Source of the DNA: DASQPA01 sp963757335
GTDB taxonomy: Bacteria > Acidobacteriota > Thermoanaerobaculia > Multivoradales > UBA5704
Direction: 5' to 3'
Assembly: GCA_963757335.1 (NCBI GenBank)
Contig: CAVWRJ010000021.1
Location: 1-64,000 of the forward strand
Length of the DNA: 64,000 nucleotides
Below the pieces are notes generated by a model, which was not told the DNA's origin, made no database searches, and was given only the letters and a program-made list of their open reading frames with translations. A program made the position numbers and the translations under genes. Below, piece by piece: positions 24,010 to 33,230 of the stretch (positions within the stretch are counted from its first letter, which is position 1; each line of letters opens with the position of its first letter).

Positions 24010-26022
24010 ATGCGAGCCCTTCACGCCACCACCGCCCTGACTCTCACCCTCTCGTGCCTCGCCTGTGCGGGCCGGCCCCAACCCTCCACCCGGCCACCGG
24101 TCCGGGCGCGGATCGAGGTCCGCCTGCCGTGGGCCGCGGCGGGGATGAGCCGCCGGGAGGCCGCCGCTCACCTCCTCTCCCGCTTCTCCTTCGGCGCCCG
24201 GCCGGGGGAGGTCGCGAGGGTCGCCGCGATGGGCCCCGACCTCTGGCTCGAAGAGCAGCTCCAGGCCGGCCTCCCCGAGGCCGATCTCGGAGCCCGCCTC
24301 GCCCCCTATCCGGCGCTCGCCATGCCCGAGGGCCAGATCCTCCGCACCTACCCCAACGACGGGATGGTCCGGAACGAGGCGAAGAAGGCCGGGGTGATCC
24401 CTGCCGACAACATCTTTGCGATTCCCGCCAACGACAGGATGCCGCTCCACGCTCCGATCCGGTCCTTGCTCCGTTGGGATCCGAGGACGGGCGACTGGCT
24501 GCGCGGAGCGCCCGAAGGAGCCCGCCCGCAGGACCCAACGGAGCAAGGACCGTCGATCTTCGAGCGGGTCGCCCTCGGGGCTCCCCTGGCAGCGCCCCCG
24601 GACCCCGGAGCGGAGCGGGAGAAGGAGATCCGCTCCCTCCTCGACTCGTACGCGAAATCCCGCGGCTACCACCCTCAGCGCGAGCTCCTGGACCAGCTCG
24701 CGGCGCAGAAGCTCCTCCGCGCGGTCTATGCCGAAAACCAGCTCTCCGAGGTGATGACCGACTTCTGGTTCAACCACTTCAACGTCTCCCAGACCAACGA
24801 CCGCACCCGGCCCTATCTCCTCTCCTACGAGCGCGACGCCATCCGCCCCTTCGCCCTCGGCCGCTTCCGCAGCCTGCTGGAGGCTACCGCCCGCCATCCG
24901 GCAATGCTCCTCTACCTGGATAACGCCCAGTCGGTCGCCCCGGGGGGCACGCCGACGACCTTCGGCGACGAGATGGCCCTCGCCAAGGCGGCGGCCGCGA
25001 AACCCGCTGCGAAATCCGCTGCGAAACCCCCGGCCCAACTCGCCGCCAAGCCGGCTCCCAAGTCCTCGTCAAACAAGCCTTCCCCCAAGCCCTCCCCCCA
25101 GTCCGCCCCGAAATCGCCGGGTCTCAACGAGAACTATGCCCGGGAGATCATGGAGCTCCACACCCTGGGGGTCGACGGCGGCTACACCCAGGAGGATGTC
25201 GTCGAGGTGGCCCGCGCCTTCACCGGCTGGACCGTGGTCCCCGACGAGAACGCCCTCGGGAAGATCGAGCAGAAGATGGCCCAGGAGCAGAAGATCGGCG
25301 GTCATGGCTTCAGGAAGAGCGGCGAGTTCCTCTTCCGCGCCGACACCCACGACGCCTCTCCCAAGCGGGTCCTCGGCCACCTCCTGCCGGGCGGTCGGGG
25401 GATCGAGGACGGGGAGGCGGTGCTCGACCTCCTCGCCGTCCACCCGTCGACGGCGCATCACCTCGCCACCCAGCTCGCGGTGCGCTTCGTCTCCGACCAC
25501 CCCTCGCCGGAGCTCGTCGACCGCCTCGCCCGGGTCTACACGGCGACCGGCGGCGATCTCCGGCGGGTGATCGCGGCGCTCGCCGAATCGCCCGAGTTCT
25601 GGCGCCCCGAGGCGCGCGGGGCGAAGATCAAGTCGCCCTTCGAGCTCGCCGCCTCCGCCCTCCGCGCCCTCGGCGCCGACTTAACCGAGCCCAAGCCGGT
25701 CCTCGACTGGGTGGCCCGCATCGGCGAGCCGCTCTACGCCTACCAGGCGCCTACCGGCTACCCCGACCGCGCCGAGGCCTGGGTCAACACCGGCGCCCTC
25801 CTCTCGCGGATGAACTTCGGCCTGCAGCTCGCCTCCGGCAAGGTCAAGGGGGTGAAGGTCAACCCCGCCGCCCTGGCCGAGCTCGCCGAGCTCGCCCGCG
25901 GCTCTGCCAGCTCAGCGATCCTCATGCCGTTCCCTGCCGCCACTCCCAAGAAGGGGGGCCCCACCGCGGATCAGGAGGTCGCCGGCCTCCTCCTCGGCTC
26001 GCCGGCGTTCCAGCGCCGGTAA
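24010..26022 (+). CDS. DUF1800 lipoprotein with an in-frame palindromic repeat insertion
   Basis: 670 residues. The start has a good GAGGTG ribosome site and a lipoprotein signal (ALTLTLSCLAC). DUF1800 motifs include AAAHLLSRFSFGARPGEV, MTDFWFNHFNVSQTNDR, NYAREIMELHTLGVDGGYTQ, DVVEVARAFTGWTV and TAHHLATQLAVRFVSDHP. The family is common in Planctomycetes and Acidobacteria, exported, and of unknown function. Two things are odd. Residues about 151-181 (RWDPRTGDWLRGAPEGARPQ and flanks) are encoded by a dispersed palindrome that is elsewhere intergenic. A second insertion (about 325-372) is an Ala-Lys-Pro-Ser run inside the conserved core. No DUF1501 partner gene follows, although the two are often paired. 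Confidence 0.85.
   Translation: MRALHATTALTLTLSCLACAGRPQPSTRPPVRARIEVRLPWAAAGMSRREAAAHLLSRFSFGARPGEVARVAAMGPDLWLEEQLQAGLPEADLGARLAPYPALAMPEGQILRTYPNDGMVRNEAKKAGVIPADNIFAIPANDRMPLHAPIRSLLRWDPRTGDWLRGAPEGARPQDPTEQGPSIFERVALGAPLAAPPDPGAEREKEIRSLLDSYAKSRGYHPQRELLDQLAAQKLLRAVYAENQLSEVMTDFWFNHFNVSQTNDRTRPYLLSYERDAIRPFALGRFRSLLEATARHPAMLLYLDNAQSVAPGGTPTTFGDEMALAKAAAAKPAAKSAAKPPAQLAAKPAPKSSSNKPSPKPSPQSAPKSPGLNENYAREIMELHTLGVDGGYTQEDVVEVARAFTGWTVVPDENALGKIEQKMAQEQKIGGHGFRKSGEFLFRADTHDASPKRVLGHLLPGGRGIEDGEAVLDLLAVHPSTAHHLATQLAVRFVSDHPSPELVDRLARVYTATGGDLRRVIAALAESPEFWRPEARGAKIKSPFELAASALRALGADLTEPKPVLDWVARIGEPLYAYQAPTGYPDRAEAWVNTGALLSRMNFGLQLASGKVKGVKVNPAALAELAELARGSASSAILMPFPAATPKKGGPTADQEVAGLLLGSPAFQRR
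24460..24552 (+). repeat. Dispersed palindrome, copy inside the DUF1800 gene
   Basis: Nineteen-base arms (24460-24478 and 24534-24552) are perfectly complementary around a 55-nt core containing GACGGGCGACTGGCTGCGCG and CGCCCGAAGGAGCCCGCCCG. The length of 93 bp is exactly 31 codons, so the reading frame survives. Confidence 0.9.
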
Positions 26023-26032
26023 AGCCTTCCCG

Positions 26033-26068
26033 CAAAGAAAAACGGCGGCCCGGAAGTCCGGGCCGCCG
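26033..26068 (-). terminator. Terminator of the LVIVD/PKD gene, possibly two-way
   Basis: CGGCGGCCCGGA (26043-26054) pairs perfectly with TCCGGGCCGCCG (26057-26068). On the minus strand the T-run TTTTTCTTT follows directly. It lies between convergent genes and could also end the DUF1800 transcript. Confidence 0.8.
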
Positions 26069-26098
26069 CTTCTGTGAAGCGCTTTTAAGCTACTGCCC

Positions 26099-29071
26099 TT
26101 ACGGGCAGGTGGCGAAGGCGCTGGTGTCCTGAATGGGCTGGAACGGCGTGTTCTGGGGGTTGTGGTACATCTTGACCGTGCCGGTCTTGGTGTCGGTCAC
26201 CTTGATGTCGACCTGCACGTTGGTCAGGCCGCCGGCGAAATCCCAGAAGCGCTGGTTCAGGCTGCAGGCGTCGAGGACCTTGACGACCATCTCGACGTTG
26301 TTGCTGTCGAAGAACCAGAAGTAGCCGGTGTCGCTGGTCAGCTGCACGGCCTGACCGGCGCCGGTCGCCCCGGCCGGCGTCTTCCAGGTGGTCTCCACCT
26401 TGAAGCGGCTGCCGGTGCCCAGGAGAAGCGCGGTGCCCGAGGGCGTGCCGAACTTGGGCTCCAGGCTGGAGTCGGAGGCGGCGGTCGCCGACTTGGCGCC
26501 ACAGGTGGCGAAAGCCGAGGTGTCCTGGATGGGCTGGAACGGGGTGTTCTGGGCGTTGTGGTAGGTCTTGACCGTGCCGGTCACCGTGTCGGTCACCGTG
26601 ATGTCGACCTTGACGTTGGTCAGGCCGCCGGCGAAGACCCAGAAGTGGTTGAAGCCGTTGCAGGCGTCGAGCACCTTCAGAACCATCTCGACGTTGGCGC
26701 TGTTGAAGAACCAGAAGTAGCCGGTGTCCCGGGTCAGCTGCACGGCCTGCCCCGAGCCCGTGGTCCCCTGCGGAGTTCTCCAGGCGACATCCACCGCGAA
26801 GCGGTTGTCGTCCAGGCAGAGACGGGTGGCGCTCTGGGTGCAGCCGCCGACCGGCCCGTTGACGATGACGAAGCTCTCGGTCTTGCTCGACGAGCCGCGG
26901 GCGTTGCTCTCGGCGAGCTGGACGGCGTAGGTGCCGGCGGTCGCCCAGGTGTGGGTCACGACCTGGCCGGTGCCCGTCGTGCCGTCGCCGAAGTTCCAGG
27001 TATAGGCATCGGTCGAGGTCGCAGTGGCGGTCAGGGTGACCGCTTGGCCGGCCGAGGCCGTGCACTGCTCGAAGCCGAACAGGTTGACGCAGGTGACGTT
27101 GGCCGTGAAGTCGGCCTCGGGCAGCGCCGGACCTCCGTTGCCGACGATGACCGCCCGGCTGATGTCCGAGGTGCAGACGCCGGACGAATCGCAACCCGGA
27201 CCGGTGCCCGGACGGCTCACCCGGAGGCGCACGATGTAGCTGCCGTTGACGCCGTAGGTGTGGTTGACGATCTTGCCGCTCCCCGCGGTGCCGTCGCCGA
27301 AGTCCCAGGTATAGGAGTTCGGGTTGCCCGAGGTCGAGCTGGCGTCGAAGGTCACGTTCTGCCCGGCGGCGGGGCTGCCGGGGGTGAAGCCGAAGTTGGC
27401 GGAGAGGAACGAGCTGTCGCCGAGGCTCACCGTGTGGGTGCCGACGGCGCCGACGCAGCCGGTGTTGGTCGCGGTGATCACCTTGTCACCGGTGGTCGGC
27501 CAGGTGATGGTGACGCTGTTGCCGTTGGCACTGCCGGCGATCAGGCCGCCGCTCGTGTTCCAGGTCCAGGCCCCGGCCACCGCGGTGCAGACCGCGGTGC
27601 TGGCGGTGAAGGTCAGGGGCTGGCCGGTCGAGCCGATGGTCGGTCCGCCGACGAAGATGTAGGGCGTCGGATTGGCGCTCGGGTTGTGCTTGTGAATGTC
27701 GAAGAGCGCCAGGGCGGCACGGTAGAAGTAGTCGCCGATGAACTTGCCCGAGCGCGGCATGATGTTGTTGAAACCGGTGGGGTTGCCGCGGTAGTACCAG
27801 CCCCAGTAGCCGGTGCCCGGGGTGACGTCGCGCGGGGCGGCCGGGATCGAGACGTCGAAGAGCCACTCGCGCTGGCTGCCGCCGCGGCACTTGTCGTCCT
27901 CGCCGAAGTAGAGGTAGGGCACCCCGTTGGAAGACGAGTAGGTGACGTAGAAGTTCGAGGTGCCGCTGTCGAGCTCCAGGGAGGAGACGGGGGCGGGGAG
28001 GCCGGAGCAGCTGCCGGTGATGCAGGTCACGTCGTAGATCTGGGCCTGGTTGACCTCACGCGACTGCTGGTTGCTGAAGAAGTCGGTGCGGAGACCCAGG
28101 TAGTAGTGCCCGGCCGCCTGCCACATGGCGACGCCGTAGACCGACTGGCTGCCGAGGCCGGTCAGGACGAGCTGCGGATGGGCCGGGTCGGCGACGTTGT
28201 AGATCTCGAAGCCGCGCCCGGTGCCCGAGGAGAGGACGACGAAGTTGCCGACCCCGTGGACGTACTGGGCGGAGCTGCGGGTGCCGAGCTTGCCGACGAA
28301 GACGCCCGAGCAGGCGGGGACCACGGTGGGATCCTGCGACGGGTAGTGCTCGGAGCACCGGCTGTAGTTGCGCGCCTGGGTCAGGTCGTAGACGAAGACA
28401 CCGCCGCCGGGGTTGCCGCTGGAGGCGGCGAGGAAGGCGTACTGGCGGCCGCCCAGAGTGGCGGTGTAGACCTGCTCGCCGTCCAGGAGGAAGCTCTGGA
28501 AGAGGACCTTGGGGCTGGTCTTGTCCGTCAGGTCGACGGCCACGAGGCCGATGCCGGCCTCGCCGGCCAGGGCGGCGACGGTGTCGATGCCGGCGGGCGC
28601 GTCGACGCTCTGGATCGGCCACTTGATCTCGGCGTTGTTGGCGGGGACCGGAAGATCGCTGTAGGTGAGCCGGCCGACCGGGGTCGGGCTCTGCGGGGTG
28701 GTGCGCGCGTCCCAGACCTGCATGCCGTAGGCGTTGGCGAGGAAGGCGTAGCCGTTCTCGGTGTCGACCGACATGTACCAGGGGTAGGACGAGTAGGAGC
28801 TCTGGAACTCGTTGAAGCCCGTCGAGTCGCGGCAGTAGGCCGGCCCCAGCGGGGTGCAGGCGGTGAACGAGGCGTCGGCCGGCTGCAGCTCGCCCCAGAG
28901 GTTCGCCGGGGCCGGGATGGCCGGGGTGGCGCAGACGGCGTTACCGCAGCCCGAGCGGTCACAGCTCGCGTCCGCGGCGGCGGGCGAGGTCGAGGCGGTC
29001 GAGAGCAGCAGCAGCGCGGCCAGAGCCGGGCCGGCAGAGAAGCGCAGGGTGGGCGTGGGGATCTTGAGCAT
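26099..29071 (-). CDS. Large secreted LVIVD-propeller/PKD protein with two C-terminal WFF domains
   Basis: 990 residues with a signal peptide and a strong AGGAGG ribosome site 8 nt upstream. The N-terminal half is an LVIVD-like propeller (AFLANAYGMQVWDARTTPQS, GIGLVAVDLTDKTSPKVLFQ, GRGFEIYNVADPAHPQLVLT). At least two PKD domains follow, near residues 587 (SYTWDFGDGTAGSG) and 690 (AYTWNFGDGTTGTG). The end has two copies of a roughly 105-residue unit around residues 787 and 919: WRTPQG, DTGYFWFF, NVEMVxKVLDAC, FAGGLTNV, then TPFQPIQDTSAFATC. The copies are about 70 % alike by eye. The same unit ends the protein at 35972. This is a surface or extracellular adhesive-type protein; its ligand is unknown. 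Confidence 0.78.
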   Translation of the reverse strand: MLKIPTPTLRFSAGPALAALLLLSTASTSPAAADASCDRSGCGNAVCATPAIPAPANLWGELQPADASFTACTPLGPAYCRDSTGFNEFQSSYSSYPWYMSVDTENGYAFLANAYGMQVWDARTTPQSPTPVGRLTYSDLPVPANNAEIKWPIQSVDAPAGIDTVAALAGEAGIGLVAVDLTDKTSPKVLFQSFLLDGEQVYTATLGGRQYAFLAASSGNPGGGVFVYDLTQARNYSRCSEHYPSQDPTVVPACSGVFVGKLGTRSSAQYVHGVGNFVVLSSGTGRGFEIYNVADPAHPQLVLTGLGSQSVYGVAMWQAAGHYYLGLRTDFFSNQQSREVNQAQIYDVTCITGSCSGLPAPVSSLELDSGTSNFYVTYSSSNGVPYLYFGEDDKCRGGSQREWLFDVSIPAAPRDVTPGTGYWGWYYRGNPTGFNNIMPRSGKFIGDYFYRAALALFDIHKHNPSANPTPYIFVGGPTIGSTGQPLTFTASTAVCTAVAGAWTWNTSGGLIAGSANGNSVTITWPTTGDKVITATNTGCVGAVGTHTVSLGDSSFLSANFGFTPGSPAAGQNVTFDASSTSGNPNSYTWDFGDGTAGSGKIVNHTYGVNGSYIVRLRVSRPGTGPGCDSSGVCTSDISRAVIVGNGGPALPEADFTANVTCVNLFGFEQCTASAGQAVTLTATATSTDAYTWNFGDGTTGTGQVVTHTWATAGTYAVQLAESNARGSSSKTESFVIVNGPVGGCTQSATRLCLDDNRFAVDVAWRTPQGTTGSGQAVQLTRDTGYFWFFNSANVEMVLKVLDACNGFNHFWVFAGGLTNVKVDITVTDTVTGTVKTYHNAQNTPFQPIQDTSAFATCGAKSATAASDSSLEPKFGTPSGTALLLGTGSRFKVETTWKTPAGATGAGQAVQLTSDTGYFWFFDSNNVEMVVKVLDACSLNQRFWDFAGGLTNVQVDIKVTDTKTGTVKMYHNPQNTPFQPIQDTSAFATCP

Positions 29072-29329
29072 CAGGACGGTCCTCCTAGGTGAATTCGATC
29101 CAGGTCGGCACTCGCGGACTGGTTCCGGAGCTTACCAGCAGAACCTGGCGAGCGGTGGGTGGTCCTCTTTCCGTCTTCAATCAGATTGCGCGGGTCCGCT
29201 TCCAGTCATACGCGCGAAGGGTGCGGTTCGTCACCGCTCCCTCCGCTATGTAGGAGCTATGCTAACGAAACATAATAACGGGGATGGAGAGATCCCGCAA
29301 GGGGAAATGAGGTAGTGGTGGAACCGGCG

Positions 29330-30502
29330 CTACTCGCGTGCCTGCGGAGGATCGACGACGGTGAAGTAGACCGCCGTGCCGACCTCGGGCTCGCTCGCGA
29401 GCCAGATCCGGCCGCCCATCTGCTCGACGGCCTCGCGGGCGATGGCGAGGCCCAGCCCGGTGCCCTCGGAGACCTCGGGGTGGGCGCGGACGAACTCCTC
29501 GAAGACCCGCGGCTGCATCTCCTCGGGGATGCCGCGGCCGTTGTCCCTGACCTCGATCCGCCAGTAGCCGCCCTCCTCCCGGGTGGCGGCGATGCGGACC
29601 CAGCTGCTCCGCCCCGGCTGGCAGTACTTGATGGCGTTGCCGAGAAGGTTGATGAGCACGAGCTCGGTGCGGGTGGCGTCGACCTGGATGTCGGGGATGG
29701 GCTCCTGGACGTCGATCTGGATCTGGCGTTCGAGGGCGAGGGTCTCAAGCCCGAGGACCGCCTCCTCGACCAGCTTGCGGAGCGACAGCCGCCGGCCCTG
29801 GGCCGACTCCTCGCTCCCCTGGGCGATGGCGAGGGCGAGGACGTCCTCCGAGAGGCCCTCCAGCCGGCGCAGGGTGTTCTTGAGGACGGTCATCGCCTTC
29901 TCGCGGAGCCCCTCGCTCATCCCCTCGGTGGACAAGAGCTCCAGGGCGGCCTCGCCGGCGCCGAGGGAGTTGCGCATCTCGTGCGCCAGGGTGCGGCCGA
30001 AGCTGCCGAGGAGATGGGCGCGGTCGCGCCGGTCCCTGAACCCCTCCTCGCGGAAGGTGGTGGCGGTGACGTAGGTGACCGCCATCAAGGCCCGGTAGAG
30101 ACGCTCGGCGACCTCGATCGCGTACTCGGGCGCGATGCTCTGGCCGAAGCTCTCCGCCTCCTCGCGGAGGGCGCCGTAGAGGATCGAGCCCAGGATCTCG
30201 AACTCGTCCAGGATCTCGTCGATGTCGTAGCCCTGCTCGCGGCGGAGGCGAGCGAGCTTGGTGAGCTCCTCGCGGACCGAGTTCTCGGCGATCGCGCCGC
30301 CCCCGGAGAGCAGGTAGTCGGAGATCTTCTTGAGGATTTCCGGGATGTGGTTGAGCAGGGCTTCCGAGGGGAAGATGCGGTTCGGATGGACGGTGAGCCG
30401 CGGCCGCAGCCGCTCCAGCCAGGCGCGGGTGAGCTCGGTCGAGCGGCGGTAGAGCTCGGTGCCGAGATAGGTCTCGAGGGCGCGCGCTTCGCTACTCTTC
30501 AC
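29330..30502 (-). CDS. Soluble sensor histidine kinase with RsbRD-like N-terminus
   Basis: 390 residues from a GTG start. There is no transmembrane segment, so it is cytosolic. The N-terminal 160 residues are all-helical and resemble the RsbRD/RsbR-type input domain (ILKKISDYLLSGGGAIAENS, LRREQGYDIDEILDEFEILG). The H-box is SFGRTLAHEMRNSL, the N-box LVLINLLGNAIKYC, and the G-boxes EVRDNGRGIPEE and GTGLGLAIAREAVEQMGG. All catalytic elements are present. No response regulator is adjacent, so it is an orphan kinase in this window. The upstream stretch to the SRPBCC gene stop contains a dispersed palindrome. Confidence 0.87.
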   Translation of the reverse strand: MKSSEARALETYLGTELYRRSTELTRAWLERLRPRLTVHPNRIFPSEALLNHIPEILKKISDYLLSGGGAIAENSVREELTKLARLRREQGYDIDEILDEFEILGSILYGALREEAESFGQSIAPEYAIEVAERLYRALMAVTYVTATTFREEGFRDRRDRAHLLGSFGRTLAHEMRNSLGAGEAALELLSTEGMSEGLREKAMTVLKNTLRRLEGLSEDVLALAIAQGSEESAQGRRLSLRKLVEEAVLGLETLALERQIQIDVQEPIPDIQVDATRTELVLINLLGNAIKYCQPGRSSWVRIAATREEGGYWRIEVRDNGRGIPEEMQPRVFEEFVRAHPEVSEGTGLGLAIAREAVEQMGGRIWLASEPEVGTAVYFTVVDPPQARE

Positions 30503-30594
30503 GGTTCTTTTCTCCGGGCCCGCCGCGCAATTTCCAGGATTCGCGGCGGTATCTTACTCGGGCAAGCCGGGAAAGGCCAGCGTCGCCAGAACAC

Positions 30595-30684
30595 GGTACT
30601 GGCTCCGTTTGATTCTGCGGGCGGGCTCCTTCGGGCGCTCGCGCAGCCAGTCGCCCGTCCTCGAAACCAGACTGAGCCAGGACC
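30595..30684 (-). repeat. Dispersed palindrome, copy abutting the SRPBCC stop codon
   Basis: In reverse orientation: arm GGTACTGGCTCCGTTT (30595-30610), conserved core, then an imperfect arm ending GAGCCAGGACC (30674-30684). It begins one base after the stop codon of the upstream minus-strand gene, so it forms that gene's immediate 3' end. Confidence 0.82.
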
Positions 30685-31427
30685 TCAGTCTTTCAGGTAC
30701 CTTTCGCGCCGAACCTGCTGTCGCAATCCCCGGAAGATCCAGGGGAGACTCTCGCCGGTCGCCCGGTCCACCGCCCAGTGGGGCACCCGCCCGCCGGGAT
30801 CGGTGAACAGGTGGCAGATGGCGAGCGACCGCCGGGCGCCGCCGATGCGCCAATGCCGCCGGTGCCGCCAATGCCCCCGCCGCTGCCGGCCGGGCCGCCG
30901 AAACCGGTCACCGTCCAGGAGCCATGGGTGTCGACGACGTTCCCCGAGCCGGGAACGTAGGTCCACCGGAGGCTCCAGAGCCTGCCGTCCCTCCCCTCGG
31001 CGACCGCGGAGACGGCGCGGATAAGGTAGGAGCGATCGCCGACGAGCGCTGGGAGGCGGAGCGACTGGGCGGAGACCACCGTCCCGTCGGCCTCCCGACG
31101 GGCGTCCGAGCGCTCGACGAAGGGCATCCACTCCCGGTAGTGGGCGAAGTCGGCGAGGACGGCTGCGACCCGCTCCGGGGGAGCGTCGATCACCCCCTGG
31201 GCCACGCCCTCCCGCGGGCCCGCGGCGGCGATCGCTTCGAGCCGGACGAGGACCTCCCCGGCGGCCAGCCGCCGCGTTTCGTCCGGTGTGGGGGCCGGCG
31301 TGGGGGGCGGCGCGAGGGCCGGTCCCGCCGTGACGGCCCCGGCGAGTATGTACGTCGCCAACGTCGCCAACGTCGCCAACGTGGCCACCGCAGCGAAGAA
31401 GCGGGCGGTGCTACGCGTCGATCTCAC
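30685..31427 (-). CDS. SRPBCC/START-like exported protein, frameshifted near 30830
   Basis: The N-terminus is a hydrophobic signal with a curious ATLATLATLAT run. The domain that follows is of the polyketide-cyclase/START type (GVIDAPPERVAAVLADFAHY, WMPFVERSDARREADGT, LVGDRSYLIRAVSAV). After a Gly-Ile-Gly linker (GGGIGGTGGIGASA) the open frame turns to low-complexity junk and stops at 30693. One base away, the expected family ending LAICHLFTDPGGRVPHWAVD, then SLPWIFRGLRQQV, is intact and stops at 30685. A single missing base near the GC-rich repeat explains both. Lipid or hydrophobic-ligand binding is the family theme; the ligand is unknown. Confidence 0.72.
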
Positions 31428-31457
31428 CCTGGAGTTGCGAGGAAGAGAGCCCCCGGT

Positions 31458-32180
31458 TCAGCCGAGGTTGTGGAAGACCTTCTGCACGTCGTCGTCCTGC
31501 TCCAGCCGGTCGACGAGGCTCAGCACCTCGGTCGCCTGCTCCTCGGAGAGCTCGGTCGGGGTCATGGGGACGTACTCCGACTCGGCGGAGACGGGGGTGA
31601 TGCCCTTGTCCTCGAGCGCTTTCTGGAGCTGGCCGAAGTCGTTGAAGGCGCAGCGCAGCACGAGCTGCGGCTCGCCCTTCTCGCCGGTGCTCTCGCCCAT
31701 CTCGTCGAGGCCGTGGTCGATCAGCTCGAGCTCCAGCTCGTCGGGGTCGAGCCCCGCGGGGTGCAAGCGGAAGACGCCCATCTTCTTGAACAGGAACGCC
31801 ACGCTCCCGGTGTTCGCCAGGTTGCCGCCCCCCTTGTTGAAGTGGGTGCGCAGGTTGGAGACCGTGCGGGTCGTGTTGTTGGTCGCGGTCTCGACGACGA
31901 TCGCGATCCCGTGCGGGCCATAGCCCTCGTAGAGGACCTCCTCGTAGCTCTCGGCATCCTTCCCCGAGGCCTTGCGGATCGCCGACTCGACCTTGTCCTT
32001 CGGCATGTTGACCGCGCGGGAGTTCTGGATCACCCGCCGGAGGAGCGGGTTGGCCGCCGGGTCCGGACCGCCGGCCCGGACGGCGATGGTGATCTCCTTG
32101 CCGATCCGGGCGAAGGCCTTCGCCATCCGGTCCCAGCGGGCGAACATCGTGTGCTTCCGGGTCTCGAAGATACGTCCCAT
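31458..32180 (-). CDS. YebC/PmpR-family protein
   Basis: 240 residues from the ATG at 32180 (MGRIFETRKHTMFARWDRMA). The N-terminus is slightly shifted from the usual AGHSKW form but then matches the family: LRRVIQNSRAVNMPKDKVES, EEVLYEGYGPHGIAIVVE, NRTRTV-like NNTTRTVSNLRTHFNK, GSVAFLFKKMG and TELSEEQATEVLSLVDRLEQ. YebC proteins bind DNA or ribosomes; recent work on the family ties them to translation of difficult proline stretches. Length is normal. The gene is upstream of the SRPBCC gene on the same strand (30 nt). Confidence 0.9.
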   Translation of the reverse strand: MGRIFETRKHTMFARWDRMAKAFARIGKEITIAVRAGGPDPAANPLLRRVIQNSRAVNMPKDKVESAIRKASGKDAESYEEVLYEGYGPHGIAIVVETATNNTTRTVSNLRTHFNKGGGNLANTGSVAFLFKKMGVFRLHPAGLDPDELELELIDHGLDEMGESTGEKGEPQLVLRCAFNDFGQLQKALEDKGITPVSAESEYVPMTPTELSEEQATEVLSLVDRLEQDDDVQKVFHNLG

Positions 32181-32565
32181 GGGAGGGGAATCTAGCGTGA
32201 GGGCGGAGCCTGAGTAAAGGGGGGCTCGCCGGGGCCGCCGCATCCAGGCCCGCCCGAGCTGGGCCGGAGCGGGGCCGGATGTAAGCCAGGTAAAGATTCT
32301 GTCAAGTCTCCCTCCGCCCTCTGTTTCGCCGGCCCGAAGGCGCGTACACAGTAGAGGAACCGCGGGGCACAGAGGCCCGGCGGCTCACCGCAGAGAGGAG
32401 TCCGATCCAACCGCCATGGCGAGCCACCCGAGAGCGAGCGTCGAGCGTCTCCTGCCCTGGTCGGCTCTGGCGCTCGCCACAGTCGTCGGGCTCAACGCGG
32501 CACACTCGGCCTCGCCCTGTGGGTTCTCCGCGGTAGAGGAAAGCGGAACGAGAAGGGAGTCTTTG
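32181..32565. other. Divergent intergenic region, no confident gene
   Basis: This holds the leaders of the divergent YebC gene and the hypothetical gene at 32566. An in-frame extension of the latter starts at an ATG at 32416 (SVERLLPWSALALATVVGLN), which looks a little like a signal peptide. Its ribosome site (GAGAGGAG) is 15 nt away, too far. I see no RNA gene or repeat here. Confidence 0.4.
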
Positions 32566-33132
32566 ATGAGCAGCAGTTGGGCATTCACGCGTACAGCCGT
32601 CAAGCGCTTCATGACCCTTCACGGGCGGAGCGCGAGCGAGATGGAGGCCCAGAGCCTCCTCTCCACCCTCGCGGCGCGAGCCGGGCGCCTGCGGGAGCTC
32701 ACCCCCATGGGGGATTTCCAGTGGAAAGTGGAGGAGCCACCGTTGATCCTGGTCACCAAGCGGCAGGATGGTCTCAACCTCTGCGTGACCGTGCGCCGGG
32801 ACGGCTCGGCGCCGGCGCCGCCGCTGAGCCGGGGCGAGCAGGATCTCGTCTCGGAGCTGGCCTCGGACCTCGGCCGCGGCGGCCCGGCGAGCGGTTCGAG
32901 CCGGCAGCAGTGGGCCCTCCGGGAGCGCCGCCTGCTCGCCGAGAAGCGGCGGCTCGAAGAGCAGCTCCAGGCGAGCGAAGCCCAGAGGGCGGGCCTAGCC
33001 GAGGCCTACGTGCGGCTCCGGGAGGGCCTGCGGATCGCGGTCGGGACCTTGAAGGACGATCCTGCCAGGGTGGAGGTGGCCGCCGCTCTGCGGGAGATCG
33101 AGCGGGAAGCCCCGAGCCTCCTCGCGAGATAG
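32566..33132 (+). CDS. Hypothetical protein with C-terminal coiled coil
   Basis: 188 residues from the ATG at 32566, which has AAGGGAG 6 nt upstream; a longer form would start at 32416. The N-terminal half is mixed (FTRTAVKRFMTLHGRSASEM, ILVTKRQDGLNLCVTVRRD), with a small Ser-Gly-Pro linker after it. The C-terminal half is strongly helical and charged (LRERRLLAEKRRLEEQLQAS, AYVRLREGLRIAVGTL) and should form a coiled coil. It ends in EVAAALREIEREAPSLLAR. I do not recognise a family. It is cytosolic as started here and stands between YebC and the S9 peptidase, with no evident functional partner. Confidence 0.6.
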   Translation: MSSSWAFTRTAVKRFMTLHGRSASEMEAQSLLSTLAARAGRLRELTPMGDFQWKVEEPPLILVTKRQDGLNLCVTVRRDGSAPAPPLSRGEQDLVSELASDLGRGGPASGSSRQQWALRERRLLAEKRRLEEQLQASEAQRAGLAEAYVRLREGLRIAVGTLKDDPARVEVAAALREIEREAPSLLAR

Positions 33133-33230
33133 GGGGGGAGGACCCTCACGGCATCCGGAGCGAAGTCCGATCCTGAACGTCCGATCCTGAGATAGTCTCG
33201 CCCTTCACTTTCGCCCGAGGAACGCCCGAC

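Noticed and set aside
26162..29092. A 976-codon open frame antisense to the LVIVD/PKD gene
   Set aside because: The minus-strand protein has a signal peptide, ribosome site and PKD motifs; the plus-strand product is Gly-Arg-Val-rich with no domain.
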